A stretch of DNA of 64,000 nt from Kribbella sp. VKM Ac-2568 (GCF_004345365.1 NZ_SLVF01000018.1:101830-165829); one strand, 5' to 3'; positions 17,924 through 26,980 are shown, counted from the stretch's first letter. The notes: generated by a model from the sequence alone, not told the origin. Translations and numbers: made by a program.

Positions 17924-18904
17924 ATGTCCGTTGCCCAGAGCACTGCGACGACCTGGTCGGGAGAGGTGCGACGCCTGGCCCGCGAGCGGGACGCGGTCGT
18001 CCTTGCCCACAACTATCAGGACCCCGCGATCCAGGATGTGGCCGATCACGTCGGCGACTCGCTCGAACTGTCGCGGCTCGCCGCCAGCACCGACGCATCG
18101 ACCATCGTCTTCTGCGGCGTGCACTTCATGGCCGAGACCGCGAAGCTCCTCAGCCCGAACAAGACCGTGCTGATCCCCACGGCCCAGGCCGGGTGTTCGC
18201 TGGCCGACACGATCGACGCCGATCAGCTGCGGAGCTGGAAGGCCGAGCATCCCGGGGCTGCGGTGGTTGCCTATGTCAACACGAGCGCCGCGGTCAAGGC
18301 GGAAGCCGACGTGTGCTGCACGTCGTCGAATGCTGTGGACGTGGTGGAGTCGATCCCGGCGGACCAGCCGATCCTGTTCCTGCCCGACCAGTTCCTCGGC
18401 AACCACGTGCGACGGCAGACGGGGCGCGACAACATCCACGTGTGGATGGGTGAATGCCACGTCCACGCCGGGATCAGTGCGGCCGATCTGCGGGCTCAGG
18501 TGGCGGCCGATCCGACGGCGGAGGTTCTGGTGCATCCGGAGTGCGGCTGCGCTTCCTCGGCGATCTGGCTCGCCGGCGTCGGTGATCTGCCCGCGGACCG
18601 GACCCGGATTCTCTCCACCTCCGGGATGCTCGGCGCCGCTCGCGACATGACGGCGAAGACGGCGCTGATCGCGACGGAGATCGGCATGCTCCATCAGTTG
18701 CGCAAGGTCAACCAGCGTACGACTTTCCGGCCGGTGAACCCGAAGGCCTCGTGCCGCTTCATGAAGATGATCACGCCCGAACTGCTGCTGCGGTGCCTCC
18801 GCGAGGGCCGCGACGAGGTGGAGGTGCCATTCGAGGTGGCCGAGCGTGCCCGGCAGTCGGTTGAGCGGATGGTTGCCATCGGCAGACCCGGTGGTGCTCG
18901 GTGA
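17924..18904 (+). CDS. nadA: Quinolinate synthase A (type 3-like, 4Fe-4S)
   Basis: Condenses iminoaspartate with dihydroxyacetone phosphate to quinolinate. The 326-residue length and LAHNYQDPAIQDVADHVGDS N-terminal block are characteristic. Three cysteines with the correct spacing for the 4Fe-4S cluster are C91 (CSLAD), C178 (GECHVHAG) and C277 (KASCRFMK). The HPECGC motif is present. It overlaps nadB by four bases (GTGA), so synthase and oxidase are co-translated, which matches channelling of unstable iminoaspartate. The start at 17924 has AAGGGAA at 17907-17913 as ribosome site. Confidence 0.96.
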   Translation: MSVAQSTATTWSGEVRRLARERDAVVLAHNYQDPAIQDVADHVGDSLELSRLAASTDASTIVFCGVHFMAETAKLLSPNKTVLIPTAQAGCSLADTIDADQLRSWKAEHPGAAVVAYVNTSAAVKAEADVCCTSSNAVDVVESIPADQPILFLPDQFLGNHVRRQTGRDNIHVWMGECHVHAGISAADLRAQVAADPTAEVLVHPECGCASSAIWLAGVGDLPADRTRILSTSGMLGAARDMTAKTALIATEIGMLHQLRKVNQRTTFRPVNPKASCRFMKMITPELLLRCLREGRDEVEVPFEVAERARQSVERMVAIGRPGGAR

Positions 18905-20412
18905 GACGATCCGCCGACATCGTCGTCATCGGCAGCGGTGCGGCCGGCCTGTCGGCCGCGCTGGGCCTCGCGGCGACCCGGAACATACTCCTTGTCAGTG
19001 CCGGTTCCGGGAGTACACCGTGGGCACAGGGCGGGATCGCCGCCGCGTACGGCGACGACGACCCGTTCGACCACGCCCACGACACCGAGATCGCCGGCGC
19101 AGGATTCTGCGACCCGCGCAATGTCCGCGCACTCGTCGAGGAAGGTCCACAGCGCCTGGCCGAACTGATCGCCCTGGGCGCTCGTTTCGACCGCGACAGC
19201 GACGGTTCACTGTCGAGAACCCTCGAAGGTGGCCACGACCGCCACCGGGTTGTCCATGCCGGCGGCGATGCCAGCGGCGCCGAAGTTCATCGCGCGCTCC
19301 ACCAGGCAGTGCAGCTCGCCGGCGTCCGGACGGTGACAGGACGGGCCGTCGGCCTGATCAAGTCGGGCTCCGGACACATCGCCGGCGTACTCGTCGAGGA
19401 GGACGCGGACGTCAGCCAGATCGACGCTCGCGCCGTCGTGCTGGCCACCGGCGGGATCGGCAACGCCTACCTGGCCAGCACGAATCCGTCGACCGTCCGC
19501 GGCGACGGCATCGCCTTGGCGCTGCAGGCCGGGGCGTCGCTGGTCGACATGGAGTTCGTACAGTTCCATCCGACCGCACTCTTCACCGGCGACAGCACAG
19601 GTCAGCTCCCCTTGGTCACCGAGGCCGTCCGCGGTGAAGGCGCCGTACTCCGTGACTTGCGCGGCCGCAGGATCATGACCGACGTGCACCCGCGTGCCGA
19701 CCTCGCTCCGCGGGACATCGTTGCCCGGGCCATCGAGTCGACGATGCGGCGCGACGGGTGCGAGCACGTGTGGCTGGACGCCCGGTCGATCCCGGAGGAC
19801 ACCATCCGCCGGCGGTTCCCGACCGTCCTGGCGTCCTGCCGGCGAATCGGCGTCGACATGCTGAGCGAGCCGATCCCGGTAGCCCCGGCCGAACACTTCC
19901 TGTGCGGCGGAATCCGGACGAACCGCGACGGCGCAACCGATGTGCCGGGTCTCTACGCCGTCGGCGAGGCCGCGGGCGGTGGCGTCCACGGAGCCAACAG
20001 ACTGGCATCCAACAGCCTGCTCGAAGGCCTGGTCTTCGGGCGGCGCGTCGCCACGGCTCTGACCCTCGACCTGCCCGCGGAGTCGTACGGGCAGCCCAGT
20101 TGGCTGACCTTGGGCGAGGACCGCGAACCGGACAGGATCCGGGCGATCCTGACTGAACACGCCGGTATCCGCCGCGACGGCGCCGGATTGCAGACCGCCC
20201 TCGACGAGCTCGAGTCGGCGGGAGACGGCCCCCTGGCGACGGTGGCGCGAACGGTCGTCGCAGCAGCGATCACCCGGGAGGACAGCCGCGGGTGTCACTG
20301 GCGCTCCGACCACCCCCGTACCGACGAACGGTGGAACCGGCATCTTGTCATCCGTCTCGACGAGGAGGGTCGCCCAGCTGTGCGTCAGCTTCTTCACTCA
20401 GCCGCAACCTGA
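18901..20412 (+). CDS. nadB: L-aspartate oxidase
   Basis: FAD-dependent oxidation of L-aspartate to iminoaspartate, the first committed step of NAD synthesis. The dinucleotide-binding motif VVIGSGAAGLSAALG lies at the N-terminus, with STPWAQGGIAAAYG, EGGHDRHRVVHAGGDASG, MEFVQFHPTAL and HFLCGGIRTN blocks and a C-terminal SRGCHWRSDHP segment. GTG 18901 overlaps the nadA stop. The 3' end runs into an unrelated transporter fragment (20412-20605) and shifts out of similarity only at the very end, so the enzyme appears complete at 503 residues. Confidence 0.95.
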   Translation: MRRSADIVVIGSGAAGLSAALGLAATRNILLVSAGSGSTPWAQGGIAAAYGDDDPFDHAHDTEIAGAGFCDPRNVRALVEEGPQRLAELIALGARFDRDSDGSLSRTLEGGHDRHRVVHAGGDASGAEVHRALHQAVQLAGVRTVTGRAVGLIKSGSGHIAGVLVEEDADVSQIDARAVVLATGGIGNAYLASTNPSTVRGDGIALALQAGASLVDMEFVQFHPTALFTGDSTGQLPLVTEAVRGEGAVLRDLRGRRIMTDVHPRADLAPRDIVARAIESTMRRDGCEHVWLDARSIPEDTIRRRFPTVLASCRRIGVDMLSEPIPVAPAEHFLCGGIRTNRDGATDVPGLYAVGEAAGGGVHGANRLASNSLLEGLVFGRRVATALTLDLPAESYGQPSWLTLGEDREPDRIRAILTEHAGIRRDGAGLQTALDELESAGDGPLATVARTVVAAAITREDSRGCHWRSDHPRTDERWNRHLVIRLDEEGRPAVRQLLHSAAT

Positions 20413-20605
20413 GCTCCGCGTCGGGTACTCCCTGGGCAGCGCCATCGGCGGCCTGATCCTCGCCGCGGGCACCGGCCCCGGCCACCTCTTCCCCGACGAC
20501 AGCGCCTACACCACCGCGGCGCTGGTCGGCATCGGCGCCATGGCGATCACGACGCTGACAAGCCTCGCTCTCGCCCGCCGACGCTCGTCCGAGACCAACC
20601 CGTAA
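20412..20605 (+). pseudogene. MFS transporter C-terminal fragment
   Basis: A frame overlapping the end of nadB continues as GYSLGSAIGGLILAAGTGPG, then hydrophobic ALVGIGAMAITTLTSLALA and a basic tail, like the last two helices of a DHA1-type MFS protein. There is no start or upstream MFS body. It marks the junction where the NAD module was joined to other DNA. Confidence 0.55.
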
Positions 20606-20638
20606 GTCAGATGCACTCATCCCAACACTGGAGGTTCC

Positions 20639-20932
20639 ATGCCCAAGGGCTACTGGGTCAGCGTCTACCGCACCATTTCAGACCCTGAGAAGCTGGCTGC
20701 TTACAACAAGCTGGCCGGTCCGGCCGTGAAGGCCGGGGGCGGGCGGGTCCTCGCCCGTGGCGGTCGGGTCGTGGCGCATGACGCCGGAATCGCCGAGCGC
20801 ACCGTCCTGATCGAGTTCGACAACTTCGAGCAGGCCGTCGCGGCGCGCGAGAGTGCGGCCTACCAGGAGGCGCTGGTCGCCCTCTCCGACGGCGTCGAGC
20901 GCGACTTCCGCATCGTCGAAGGCATCGACTGA
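20639..20932 (+). CDS. DUF1330-family protein
   Basis: A 97-residue protein with the ferredoxin-like dimeric alpha/beta fold expected of DUF1330 (YWVSVYRTISDPEKLAAYNKLAGPAVKAGGG, RTVLIEFDNFEQAVAARES). A clear GGAGG ribosome site lies seven bases before the ATG. No enzymatic role is established for the family. It stands alone after the NAD operon. Confidence 0.88.
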   Translation: MPKGYWVSVYRTISDPEKLAAYNKLAGPAVKAGGGRVLARGGRVVAHDAGIAERTVLIEFDNFEQAVAARESAAYQEALVALSDGVERDFRIVEGID

Positions 20933-20951
20933 CCGAGATCCAGTCGGATCT

Positions 20952-21333
20952 TCACTGAAGATCCACCATCTTGGTTTTCGCTGGTGCGGCTCCTGGTGTG
21001 GCGGGGTTCGTGGGTGCTCGTGCTGGTCGTGGGCGGCTGTCCAGCCCCCGAGCGAGCATCTGCGTACGCCAGCCGTCGACCATCGCCTCGAAAACCCGAT
21101 CGTCAGCGCGGAACAGCGTGACGCCAGGGTCGCGCAACAACCGAGGGACGAAGCCCGGAACACCATCCACCGACCACTCCTGAACGTGGAAGCCTGCATT
21201 AAACGCAGGAAACCTACGCCCACCTGGCCACTTGCCCGGAGCAACGACACGCACACCATCCCGCGGCGCGCCACCGATGTGGGCCCTGACCTGCAACGAT
21301 GCCGAAATCGCGACCAGACGGGAGTCTCTGCAT
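20952..21333 (-). pseudogene. Tyrosine recombinase N-terminal remnant
   Basis: The start MQRLPSGRDFGIVAGQ (from 21333) is similar to the start of the 15.79-kb recombinase (MRLLPARQGFGVCAGQ). In another frame the segment LFRADDRVFEAMVDGWRTQM, LARGLDSR matches the N-terminal SAM-like region of actinobacterial integrases. Nothing of the catalytic domain follows. The 5' leaders of the two remnants also align. A truncated, frameshifted gene. Confidence 0.6.
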
Positions 21334-21343
21334 TAGATGCAAC
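21326..21343 (-). repeat. Recombinase-gene leader repeat, copy 2
   Basis: Minus strand GTTGCATCTAATGCAGAG, one mismatch from 14928-14945. It spans the start codon of the recombinase fragment at 21333. A looser relative (GTAGCAGTAGATGCGGCT) spans the start of the recombinase at 15790. Confidence 0.55.
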
Positions 21344-21409
21344 TCCCGTGCTTCTCCCGGTGATAACTGCCCATATCGCAGGGAACCGCGCGTCGACCGC
21401 CCGAAGCCG

Positions 21410-21635
21410 GAGGACATCGCGAGTGCCCTGGGTTCTCACGCCGAGGTCGCGTTCGCCTCGACGACCACCGGAACCACCGGCGTCCTGGCGATCCTCGAAC
21501 TCGCCGACACCACCGATCTGCACCGGTACCTCACCGACCGCATCAGCGCCCTCCCCGGCGTGCACCGCGTCCAGTACAGAGATCGTCGCGCGCTGGATCA
21601 AGCGAGCCGGCCCGCTGCTCATCCCGCGTCCCTGA
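21410..21635 (+). pseudogene. Lrp/AsnC-family regulator C-terminal fragment
   Basis: The ligand-sensing RAM domain is recognisable: ALGSHAEVAFASTTTGTTG, VLAILELADTTDLHRYLTDR, ISALPGVHRVQ. A one-base shift near 21578 moves the ending into the next frame, which reads TEIVARWIKRAGPLLIP and a stop at 21635. The DNA-binding half is missing. It is a decayed fragment, not a functional gene. Confidence 0.7.
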
Positions 21636-21727
21636 CGCACACGGCACGCTCGTCCAGCGGCGGCGCGGCCTGGCGGATCCCTGTTCCGCTTGCATTCGAG
21701 CGCACTCGAATCCATAGCGTCAGGGTC

Positions 21728-22600
21728 ATGAACACCACAGGCGAGACAAGGACATGGATCATCACCGGCGCGAGTTCGGGCCTCGGTCTGGCGCTGGCCG
21801 AGGCGGCGCTGCGGGCCGGGGAGCGGGTGGTCGGGACGGCGCGGCAAGTCGGCCGGTTCGATGCCTTAAGAGCCCGGTACGGGGAACGGCTGCTGGCGGT
21901 CGGTCACGACGTCCGGGACACCTCTGCGGCTGCCGAAGTCGTGCAGCGCACGGTGGACGTGTTCGGGCGGGTCGACGTGCTGGTCAACAACGCCGGCGCC
22001 GGGCAGGTTGGGGCTGCCGAGGAGGTGACCGACGGCGAGTTGCGGGACATGCTCGAACAGCACTTGTTCGGGCCGGCGGCCTACGTGCGGGCGGTTCTGC
22101 CGCACATGCGGGAGAGCGGCTCGGGTGCGATCGTGCAGATGAGCAGCCAGGGCGGGCGGATGTCGTTCCCTGCGGTCGGCAGTTACTCGGCCGGCAAGTT
22201 CGCGCTGGAAGGCTGGTCCGAGGCCCTCGCGGGCGAGGTCGCGCCGTTCGGCATCCGGGTGCTGATCGTGGAACCCAGCCGTTTCCGGACCGAGTTCAAC
22301 GCGACCGGCGTGCTCCGCGCCGCGGAACAGGACACGGCCTACGACGGGGTGATCGGTGCGGTGCGTGCGAACATGGCCGAGGCCGACGGCATTCAGGAAG
22401 GCGACCCGGACAGCGCGGCCACCGCGATCCGCGATGTGCTCGAGGCCGCGGACGCGCCACTGCGGTTGCCGCTCGGGGCCGAAGCGGTCCGCAACCTGGC
22501 CCGCGTCTATCAGCGTGCGCTGGACGACGTCCGGAGGTGGGCCGTCGTCAGTGAGTCGGCGGACTTCCCGGGCATGCCCCCCGCCATGCGTGCGTTCTGA
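21728..22600 (+). CDS. Short-chain dehydrogenase/reductase
   Basis: NAD(P)-dependent oxidoreductase with TGASSGLG cofactor motif, NNAG, and catalytic Ser-Tyr-Lys (MSSQGG, YSAGK). Resembles classical SDRs with an extended C-terminal region (290 residues). The frame is open to 21299, but ATG 21728 starts the Rossmann strand correctly and upstream residues belong to the Lrp fragment. It is followed after 18 bases by a MerR regulator, probably in one operon. The substrate is unknown. Confidence 0.92.
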   Translation: MNTTGETRTWIITGASSGLGLALAEAALRAGERVVGTARQVGRFDALRARYGERLLAVGHDVRDTSAAAEVVQRTVDVFGRVDVLVNNAGAGQVGAAEEVTDGELRDMLEQHLFGPAAYVRAVLPHMRESGSGAIVQMSSQGGRMSFPAVGSYSAGKFALEGWSEALAGEVAPFGIRVLIVEPSRFRTEFNATGVLRAAEQDTAYDGVIGAVRANMAEADGIQEGDPDSAATAIRDVLEAADAPLRLPLGAEAVRNLARVYQRALDDVRRWAVVSESADFPGMPPAMRAF

Positions 22601-22618
22601 GCCTCCTACCCTGTAGTC

Positions 22619-23092
22619 ATGGCAACCGACGCGCTGGTCGAACGCATCCTCGCCATTGGCGACGACCCGTCCACGCCCGTGGTCGATGTGCTGCACGGGT
22701 TGGTGGACGACTCCACCATCGAGGCCTCGGCGGCGCCGAAGAGTATCGCCGAGGCCGCCGACCTCGTCGGCCTGTCCGCGCACACTCTCCGCTACTACGA
22801 GCAGCAGGGCCTGGTGCGGCCCGCCCGCAACTCCTCCGGGTACCGCGAGTACTCCGCGTCCGATTTGCGCCGCCTTGTCTTCCTGATGCGGATGCGGGTG
22901 TCCGGCATGACCATGCAGGACCTCAAGCTGTACATCGCGCTCGTCGAGCAAGGCGCGAGCACCATCCCCGAACGGAGGCGGATCATGCTCGATCAGCGCG
23001 ACCGCATCAGGCGGAAACTTCGCGAACTCGCCCTCGCGCTGGAGACCACCGACTACAAGATCAGCGCCTACGACGGCCACCCAGAAGGCTGA
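22619..23092 (+). CDS. MerR-family transcriptional regulator
   Basis: The MerR DNA-binding domain begins unusually late, at about residue 45 (SIAEAADLVGLSAHTLRYYEQQGLVRPARN), after a 40-residue helical extension. The signature GYREYSASDLRRLVFLMRMR and a coiled-coil dimerisation helix (about 110-145) follow. There are no cysteines for metal sensing, so an organic ligand or redox cue is more likely. It probably controls the upstream SDR, with which it is co-directional. Confidence 0.92.
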   Translation: MATDALVERILAIGDDPSTPVVDVLHGLVDDSTIEASAAPKSIAEAADLVGLSAHTLRYYEQQGLVRPARNSSGYREYSASDLRRLVFLMRMRVSGMTMQDLKLYIALVEQGASTIPERRRIMLDQRDRIRRKLRELALALETTDYKISAYDGHPEG

Positions 23093-23439
23093 CGACCACC
23101 ACCCCGGACGGGCTCGAGCAAGGGCGGCGCCGGCGCGACAAGGCCTTGAATGGCGGTGACGATACGCGAGGCAGCGTCGTAGCCATACCACCGCGCTGTT
23201 CCGGGGCTCGGCTCGGAGAGAGCACGACACGGCGGCGACGTTCGACGTCGGGGTGTTGAGAATCGATGGTCTCGACACCGCTGCCAGGCAGCTCCGGAGA
23301 CTCGCGACGAAAGGCCCAAGTGCGTCGAGAATCGTGTCGCGGAGACGGAAACGTCCGGAACTGCCCGCCTCCCCTTCTCAGCTCCGAGGAACTCGCTGGC
23401 CTGCGGCCATGGCCCGGCCGGGTCTTTGGTCGCGGTGAG

Positions 23440-23860
23440 CGTGAGCAGTCGTCGACAACGGTCCTAGCCATCGGATCGCAGCCGACCTTCCGGCTGTGTC
23501 TCCATCGGTCGCCACGATCACGATGTCGGACGACGCGTTGTGGCTCAGCAAGTTGCTCTGCTCAACCGATAGTCGGGTGCCGGCAACGGCGACACCCGCC
23601 CCATCCTGCACCGGGTAAGACGGCTCAACCGATCAACCGCCAAAGCATCGCTCGGCCCCTGGACCAGCACGGGAATGCCGCCTCTTGCGAGGAGCTTCTT
23701 CTGCTCCCCCAGGCCAACGAGTGTCCTCGACTTCTCGTCGATCGGTGTGATCGCAGTGTTCAAGTACACGAAGGAATCGACGAGCTTGGCGGCACCCCCC
23801 TGGCCCCGTTCCACCAGGCCGTCGACGGTGGGCTGGTCCATGCTGAGGTTCAACCCGCCC
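23440..23860 (-). pseudogene. Toprim/primase-like fragment, frameshifted
   Basis: One frame reads AITPIDEKSRTLVGLGEQ, KKLLARGGIPVLVQGPSDAL, and the next frame continues GTRLSVEQSNLLSHN, DIVIVATDGDTAGRSAA. Together they match the toprim core (EGPxDAxA ... DxDxAG) found in primases of plasmids and integrative elements. The frame breaks near 23590-23610. There is neither the N-terminal zinc/primase region nor a C-terminus. It directly follows the truncated intron RT, suggesting an intron once inserted here. The remaining 23093-23440 holds nothing I recognise. Confidence 0.6.
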
Positions 23861-23884
23861 TCGGCCTTGTTGTGGTAGACGGGC

Positions 23885-24684
23885 TGATCACCCCGCCCTG
23901 GGGAGTTCCCTCCTCGATCGGGGCGAACCGACCTCGATCCACGACCCCAGCCTTCGGCCACAGCCGGACCAGTCCCCGGGCGGGGAAGGTGCCGAGAGCG
24001 GCCATCAGCCGGGCGTGGTCGATGCGGTCGAACGCCGCCGTCAGGTCCGCGTCGAGCACCCACACACGCTGCGGGTTCTTCCCGTTCAGCTTGGTGTAGG
24101 TGGCTCCGATCGCGTCGTGACAGCCGCGGCCGGGCCGGAAGCGGTACGACTTCGGCTCGAACCGCGCTTCCCACTCGGATTCCAGTGCGCCCAGTGCCAC
24201 AGCCTGAAGGCACCGGTCGACAATCACGGGAATGCCGCGCGCTTCTTCGTCGTCCCCGGTTTGGGATAAACACCCGCTTGACGGGCTTGGGAGTCCGGGG
24301 TCGGGCTTGGTGCTGGACCCAGTGGGCCAGCGCGGCCTTAGACAGCGGCAGCAGTACCACCTTCCCGTCGACTCCCGGCGTCGCGCGTCTTGCGTTGATC
24401 TCCGTGACCCGCCGCACGCTCAGCAGCGTGTTCGAACGGGACCGGAGCATCAACTTCTGCAGATTGCGGACCTTCTTGAAGTCCCCCGCCTGCGATGCCG
24501 TGAAGATTCTCTGCCGCAGACGCCGTACGTCCTCCTCGACCTGCCGCCAGTCGATCGACGCCCAATCCAGGTTCGCGCCCTCGGGTCCGTTCACCGTCGC
24601 GGCGGCGGTCGGGACAGCCGAGACCGCTCCGCCAGTTGCCGTCGTGGTGTCCAACTTGTCCGTTGGGCGCCTGCTCGACATCAA
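23885..24684 (-). pseudogene. Group II intron reverse transcriptase/maturase, truncated
   Basis: The N-terminal region has WRQVEEDVRRLRQRIFTASQ, LQKLMLRSRSNTLLSVRRVT and TPGVDGK. After a frameshift near 24235-24260 the RT core resumes with IVDRCLQAVALGALESEWEA, SYRFRPGRGCHDAI, VLDADLTAAFDRIDH and EEGTPQGGVISP. Then the reading frame changes to unrelated residues before the YxDD catalytic motif, so polymerase, maturase and endonuclease parts are missing. It is inactive. The intron RNA ends could not be located. Confidence 0.85.
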
Positions 24685-25012
24685 AGACGGCGCGACCAGC
24701 AGGCCGCGGCAAGACTGGCCAGGCCAGACGGTACGACGGCAGCTCGATCGCGGCGATCATCGCGCACCGCGTCCAGAAAGGCAGCGCTGACGATCTGCTC
24801 GGGGCGGTAGGACTTGCTGGAGACCGTCGGCGGAACCTGCGCACGCAACTCGTCGATCAGACCCGCATCGATGACCCCGACAGCTACGCGCGCATCGGGC
24901 TGTCCTGGCACGTCAGGGAGCTAGAAGGTCTGCTGTTCCCGGAGCGCTTGCACCTGTGATCGATCGCGCCCGTTGCTAGCTGACGGTGCTGACCGACAGC
25001 GTCGGAGTCAGA
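24685..25012. other. Unassigned segment next to the intron remnant
   Basis: A plus-strand frame ending at 24959 reads RYDGSSIAAIIAHRVQKGS, ADDLLGAVGL, DDPDSYARIGLSWHVRELEG. It looks protein-like but is unlike any family I know and has no plausible start. It may be a host-gene fragment or a mobile-element gene end. Confidence 0.3.
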
Positions 25013-26011
25013 TCATGTCGCCGCGTCCTCACCATCGATCGGGGTGCCGCGAAGGTAATGGGAGAACGAGGAGTCACGTTTGGGGTGCCGGTGATAGCGC
25101 GTCGGAACGAGGCGACCTTCGAGGTCGTCCGTCGTGGTATCGGCGATGCGCCAGAGCCGGCGTGCGAGGTTGCCGATGACTCCCATGTGGGGCGACGATG
25201 GATGGCTACGAGTTGGTGACTTGTCCTGCTTCAGGAGGAGCTCTTCGGCCAGGGACTTGATGATGCCCTGATCGAACTCGTCCTGGATCCGAGCCGTCAC
25301 GCGATTCTCGAGTTCCTCGTGCTCTGACAGCAGCCGGATCACGACCTCCCAGACTTCGCCAAATCGAAGATGGAGGTATCGGCTGTCACCGTACTGGCGT
25401 CCTTTGAGCACGCGGAGAGATTTTTCGAGCTGTTTGATGTTGCCCAGGTAGGCGGATACGTCGTCGGCCGGCCAACTACCGGCGTGTCTGAGGAGGAGTT
25501 CCGTCGCCGCGGCCAAATGCTGTGCCGCGTAGGCCGAGAACAAGTCGGCGTCGTGCCTCCGGTGTGAGAGCGGAGTCTCGCCAGCCCGAGACTCGTCGAC
25601 CAAATCGCGCAGCCTCGCATGTTCCGAGCGCATCGCGGCGTCTAACGCGGATTCAGCTGGACCTGCCTTGTGCAGCGTCCGGCTGTCTGTCATCCCTGGC
25701 CTTGCGGGGTCGACCACCACGTTGTACTCCGAGTGCGTCCGGAGGAATCGGTCGACCGCGGGGCAGTAGTTGCTGATCTGGATGCCTTGCCTCAGCAGGT
25801 CGTCAAGAACAACGTGGATCAACGTCGTGGCCAGACCGCGGCCACGAAGGTCAGGGCGAATCTCGGTCAACCCAAGGACTCTGCGACCCTCGATGTCTCG
25901 GAAGTCCAGCGTGCCGGCTACCGCGCCCTCGAGCCGAAGCTCGTAATAGGCCAGGTCAGAGTTCTCGACGACGAGAACTTGGCCGTCTTGGTCGTCCATC
26001 AGGATAGTCAT
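25013..26011 (-). CDS. YjdJ-type GNAT domain fused to a helical (possibly hemerythrin-like) domain
   Basis: Residues about 12-100 are a short GNAT of the YjdJ type (YYELRLEGAVAGTLDFRDIE, IRPDLRGRGLATTLIHVVLD), with the acetyl-CoA loop RGRGLA. Residues about 115-250 are helical and His/Glu-rich (EHARLRDLVDESRAGE, HDADLFSAYAAQHLAAATEL), suggestive of a hemerythrin-like bundle, but I cannot confirm ligand positions. The C-terminus is basic. Two stand-alone YjdJ-type GNATs lie at 43913 and 44460. Fusion of such a small acetyltransferase to a helical domain is not a common layout. Function unknown. Confidence 0.7.
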   Translation of the reverse strand: MTILMDDQDGQVLVVENSDLAYYELRLEGAVAGTLDFRDIEGRRVLGLTEIRPDLRGRGLATTLIHVVLDDLLRQGIQISNYCPAVDRFLRTHSEYNVVVDPARPGMTDSRTLHKAGPAESALDAAMRSEHARLRDLVDESRAGETPLSHRRHDADLFSAYAAQHLAAATELLLRHAGSWPADDVSAYLGNIKQLEKSLRVLKGRQYGDSRYLHLRFGEVWEVVIRLLSEHEELENRVTARIQDEFDQGIIKSLAEELLLKQDKSPTRSHPSSPHMGVIGNLARRLWRIADTTTDDLEGRLVPTRYHRHPKRDSSFSHYLRGTPIDGEDAAT

Positions 26012-26183
26012 TTGGCAGAGCTCCTTGCACGCCCAGGGTGACCGTACTGTGGTTCAGTGCCGTCAGCCGGGGAGGTTCTTACCTCGGTCCATCCAAGCGC
26101 CTGTCGCCGAAACTCAGTCCTCCAGGTCAAGTCCCTCGTGGTTGTGAGGAAGTTGGGTCGCTGTCCGGGAACCTCAGGGCACC

Positions 26184-26813
26184 TCAGTTGGATCCTGAGA
26201 TCGCTGCCTGAACGAGTAGCCGGAGCGCTGGAATCACCTCTACCTGAAACCATGGATTCCTGGACTGCCATCGGAAGTTCAGGGGCGAGGGGTGAACCAG
26301 TGAAATCCGCTCGGGCAAATAGTCATGGTAGGCGCGTACCGTCTCGGTCAAGGTCTGCTTGGCAGCGACCTCGAGGTAGTGCTTCTGCGCGTAGCTTCCG
26401 ATGAGGATCGTCAGGCGCAGTTCTGTGAGTTGTTTCAGGATGCGCGGGTGCCACGTAGTTGCGAAGTCAGGTCGCGGGGGAAGGTCGCCATGGGCACCTT
26501 TGCCCGGGTAGTAGAAGTCCATCGGCATTAGCGCGAGCATGTCCGGGTCGTAGAACTGCTCCTCAGTGACACCGAGCCACTGCCGTAGCTTGGTTCCGCT
26601 TGGATCATTCCAAGGGATCTGGCTATCCTGCGCGCGCTTGCCGGGTGCTTGGCCAATGATCACGATCCTGGATCGTGGCGACGGCTGACTGATCGAGCTG
26701 GCCCGCGCCGTCTTCCGCCTCGTGGAATCGATGATCGACTCGTACTCGGGGTGCTTGCGTGGAGTGGGATTGCCGACAGCGGCCCGAGGCGCTGAGCGTC
26801 TGTTGCGCCACAA
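26184..26813 (-). CDS. Uracil-DNA glycosylase superfamily protein
   Basis: Base-excision-repair-like fold. The active-site motif is VIIGQAPGKRAQDSQIPWND with downstream GTKLRQWLG, and the second motif is VHPSPLNFRWQ. PMDFYYPGKGAHGDLPPRPD is typical of the variant family that also occurs in mobile elements. The catalytic residue of classical UDGs (D/N in GQDPYH) is replaced in this motif by AP, as in family-5-like members. The first 35 residues are basic and poorly conserved, so the true start may lie downstream. It stands alone. Confidence 0.85.
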   Translation of the reverse strand: MWRNRRSAPRAAVGNPTPRKHPEYESIIDSTRRKTARASSISQPSPRSRIVIIGQAPGKRAQDSQIPWNDPSGTKLRQWLGVTEEQFYDPDMLALMPMDFYYPGKGAHGDLPPRPDFATTWHPRILKQLTELRLTILIGSYAQKHYLEVAAKQTLTETVRAYHDYLPERISLVHPSPLNFRWQSRNPWFQVEVIPALRLLVQAAISGSN

Positions 26814-26980
26814 CAGACGGTGGCCGATCGCGCGCCTGGTCTTGCCGACGCATGCCCGAGACAGAGAAGAGGACGATATAGATCAGTACAGACTCAGGGG
26901 CATCGTGAGATAACGAAGCGATATGTTGTGCCACACATTACGTTGTGCCACAGGTTCAGTCGATTGGACCCGACCAGTTA

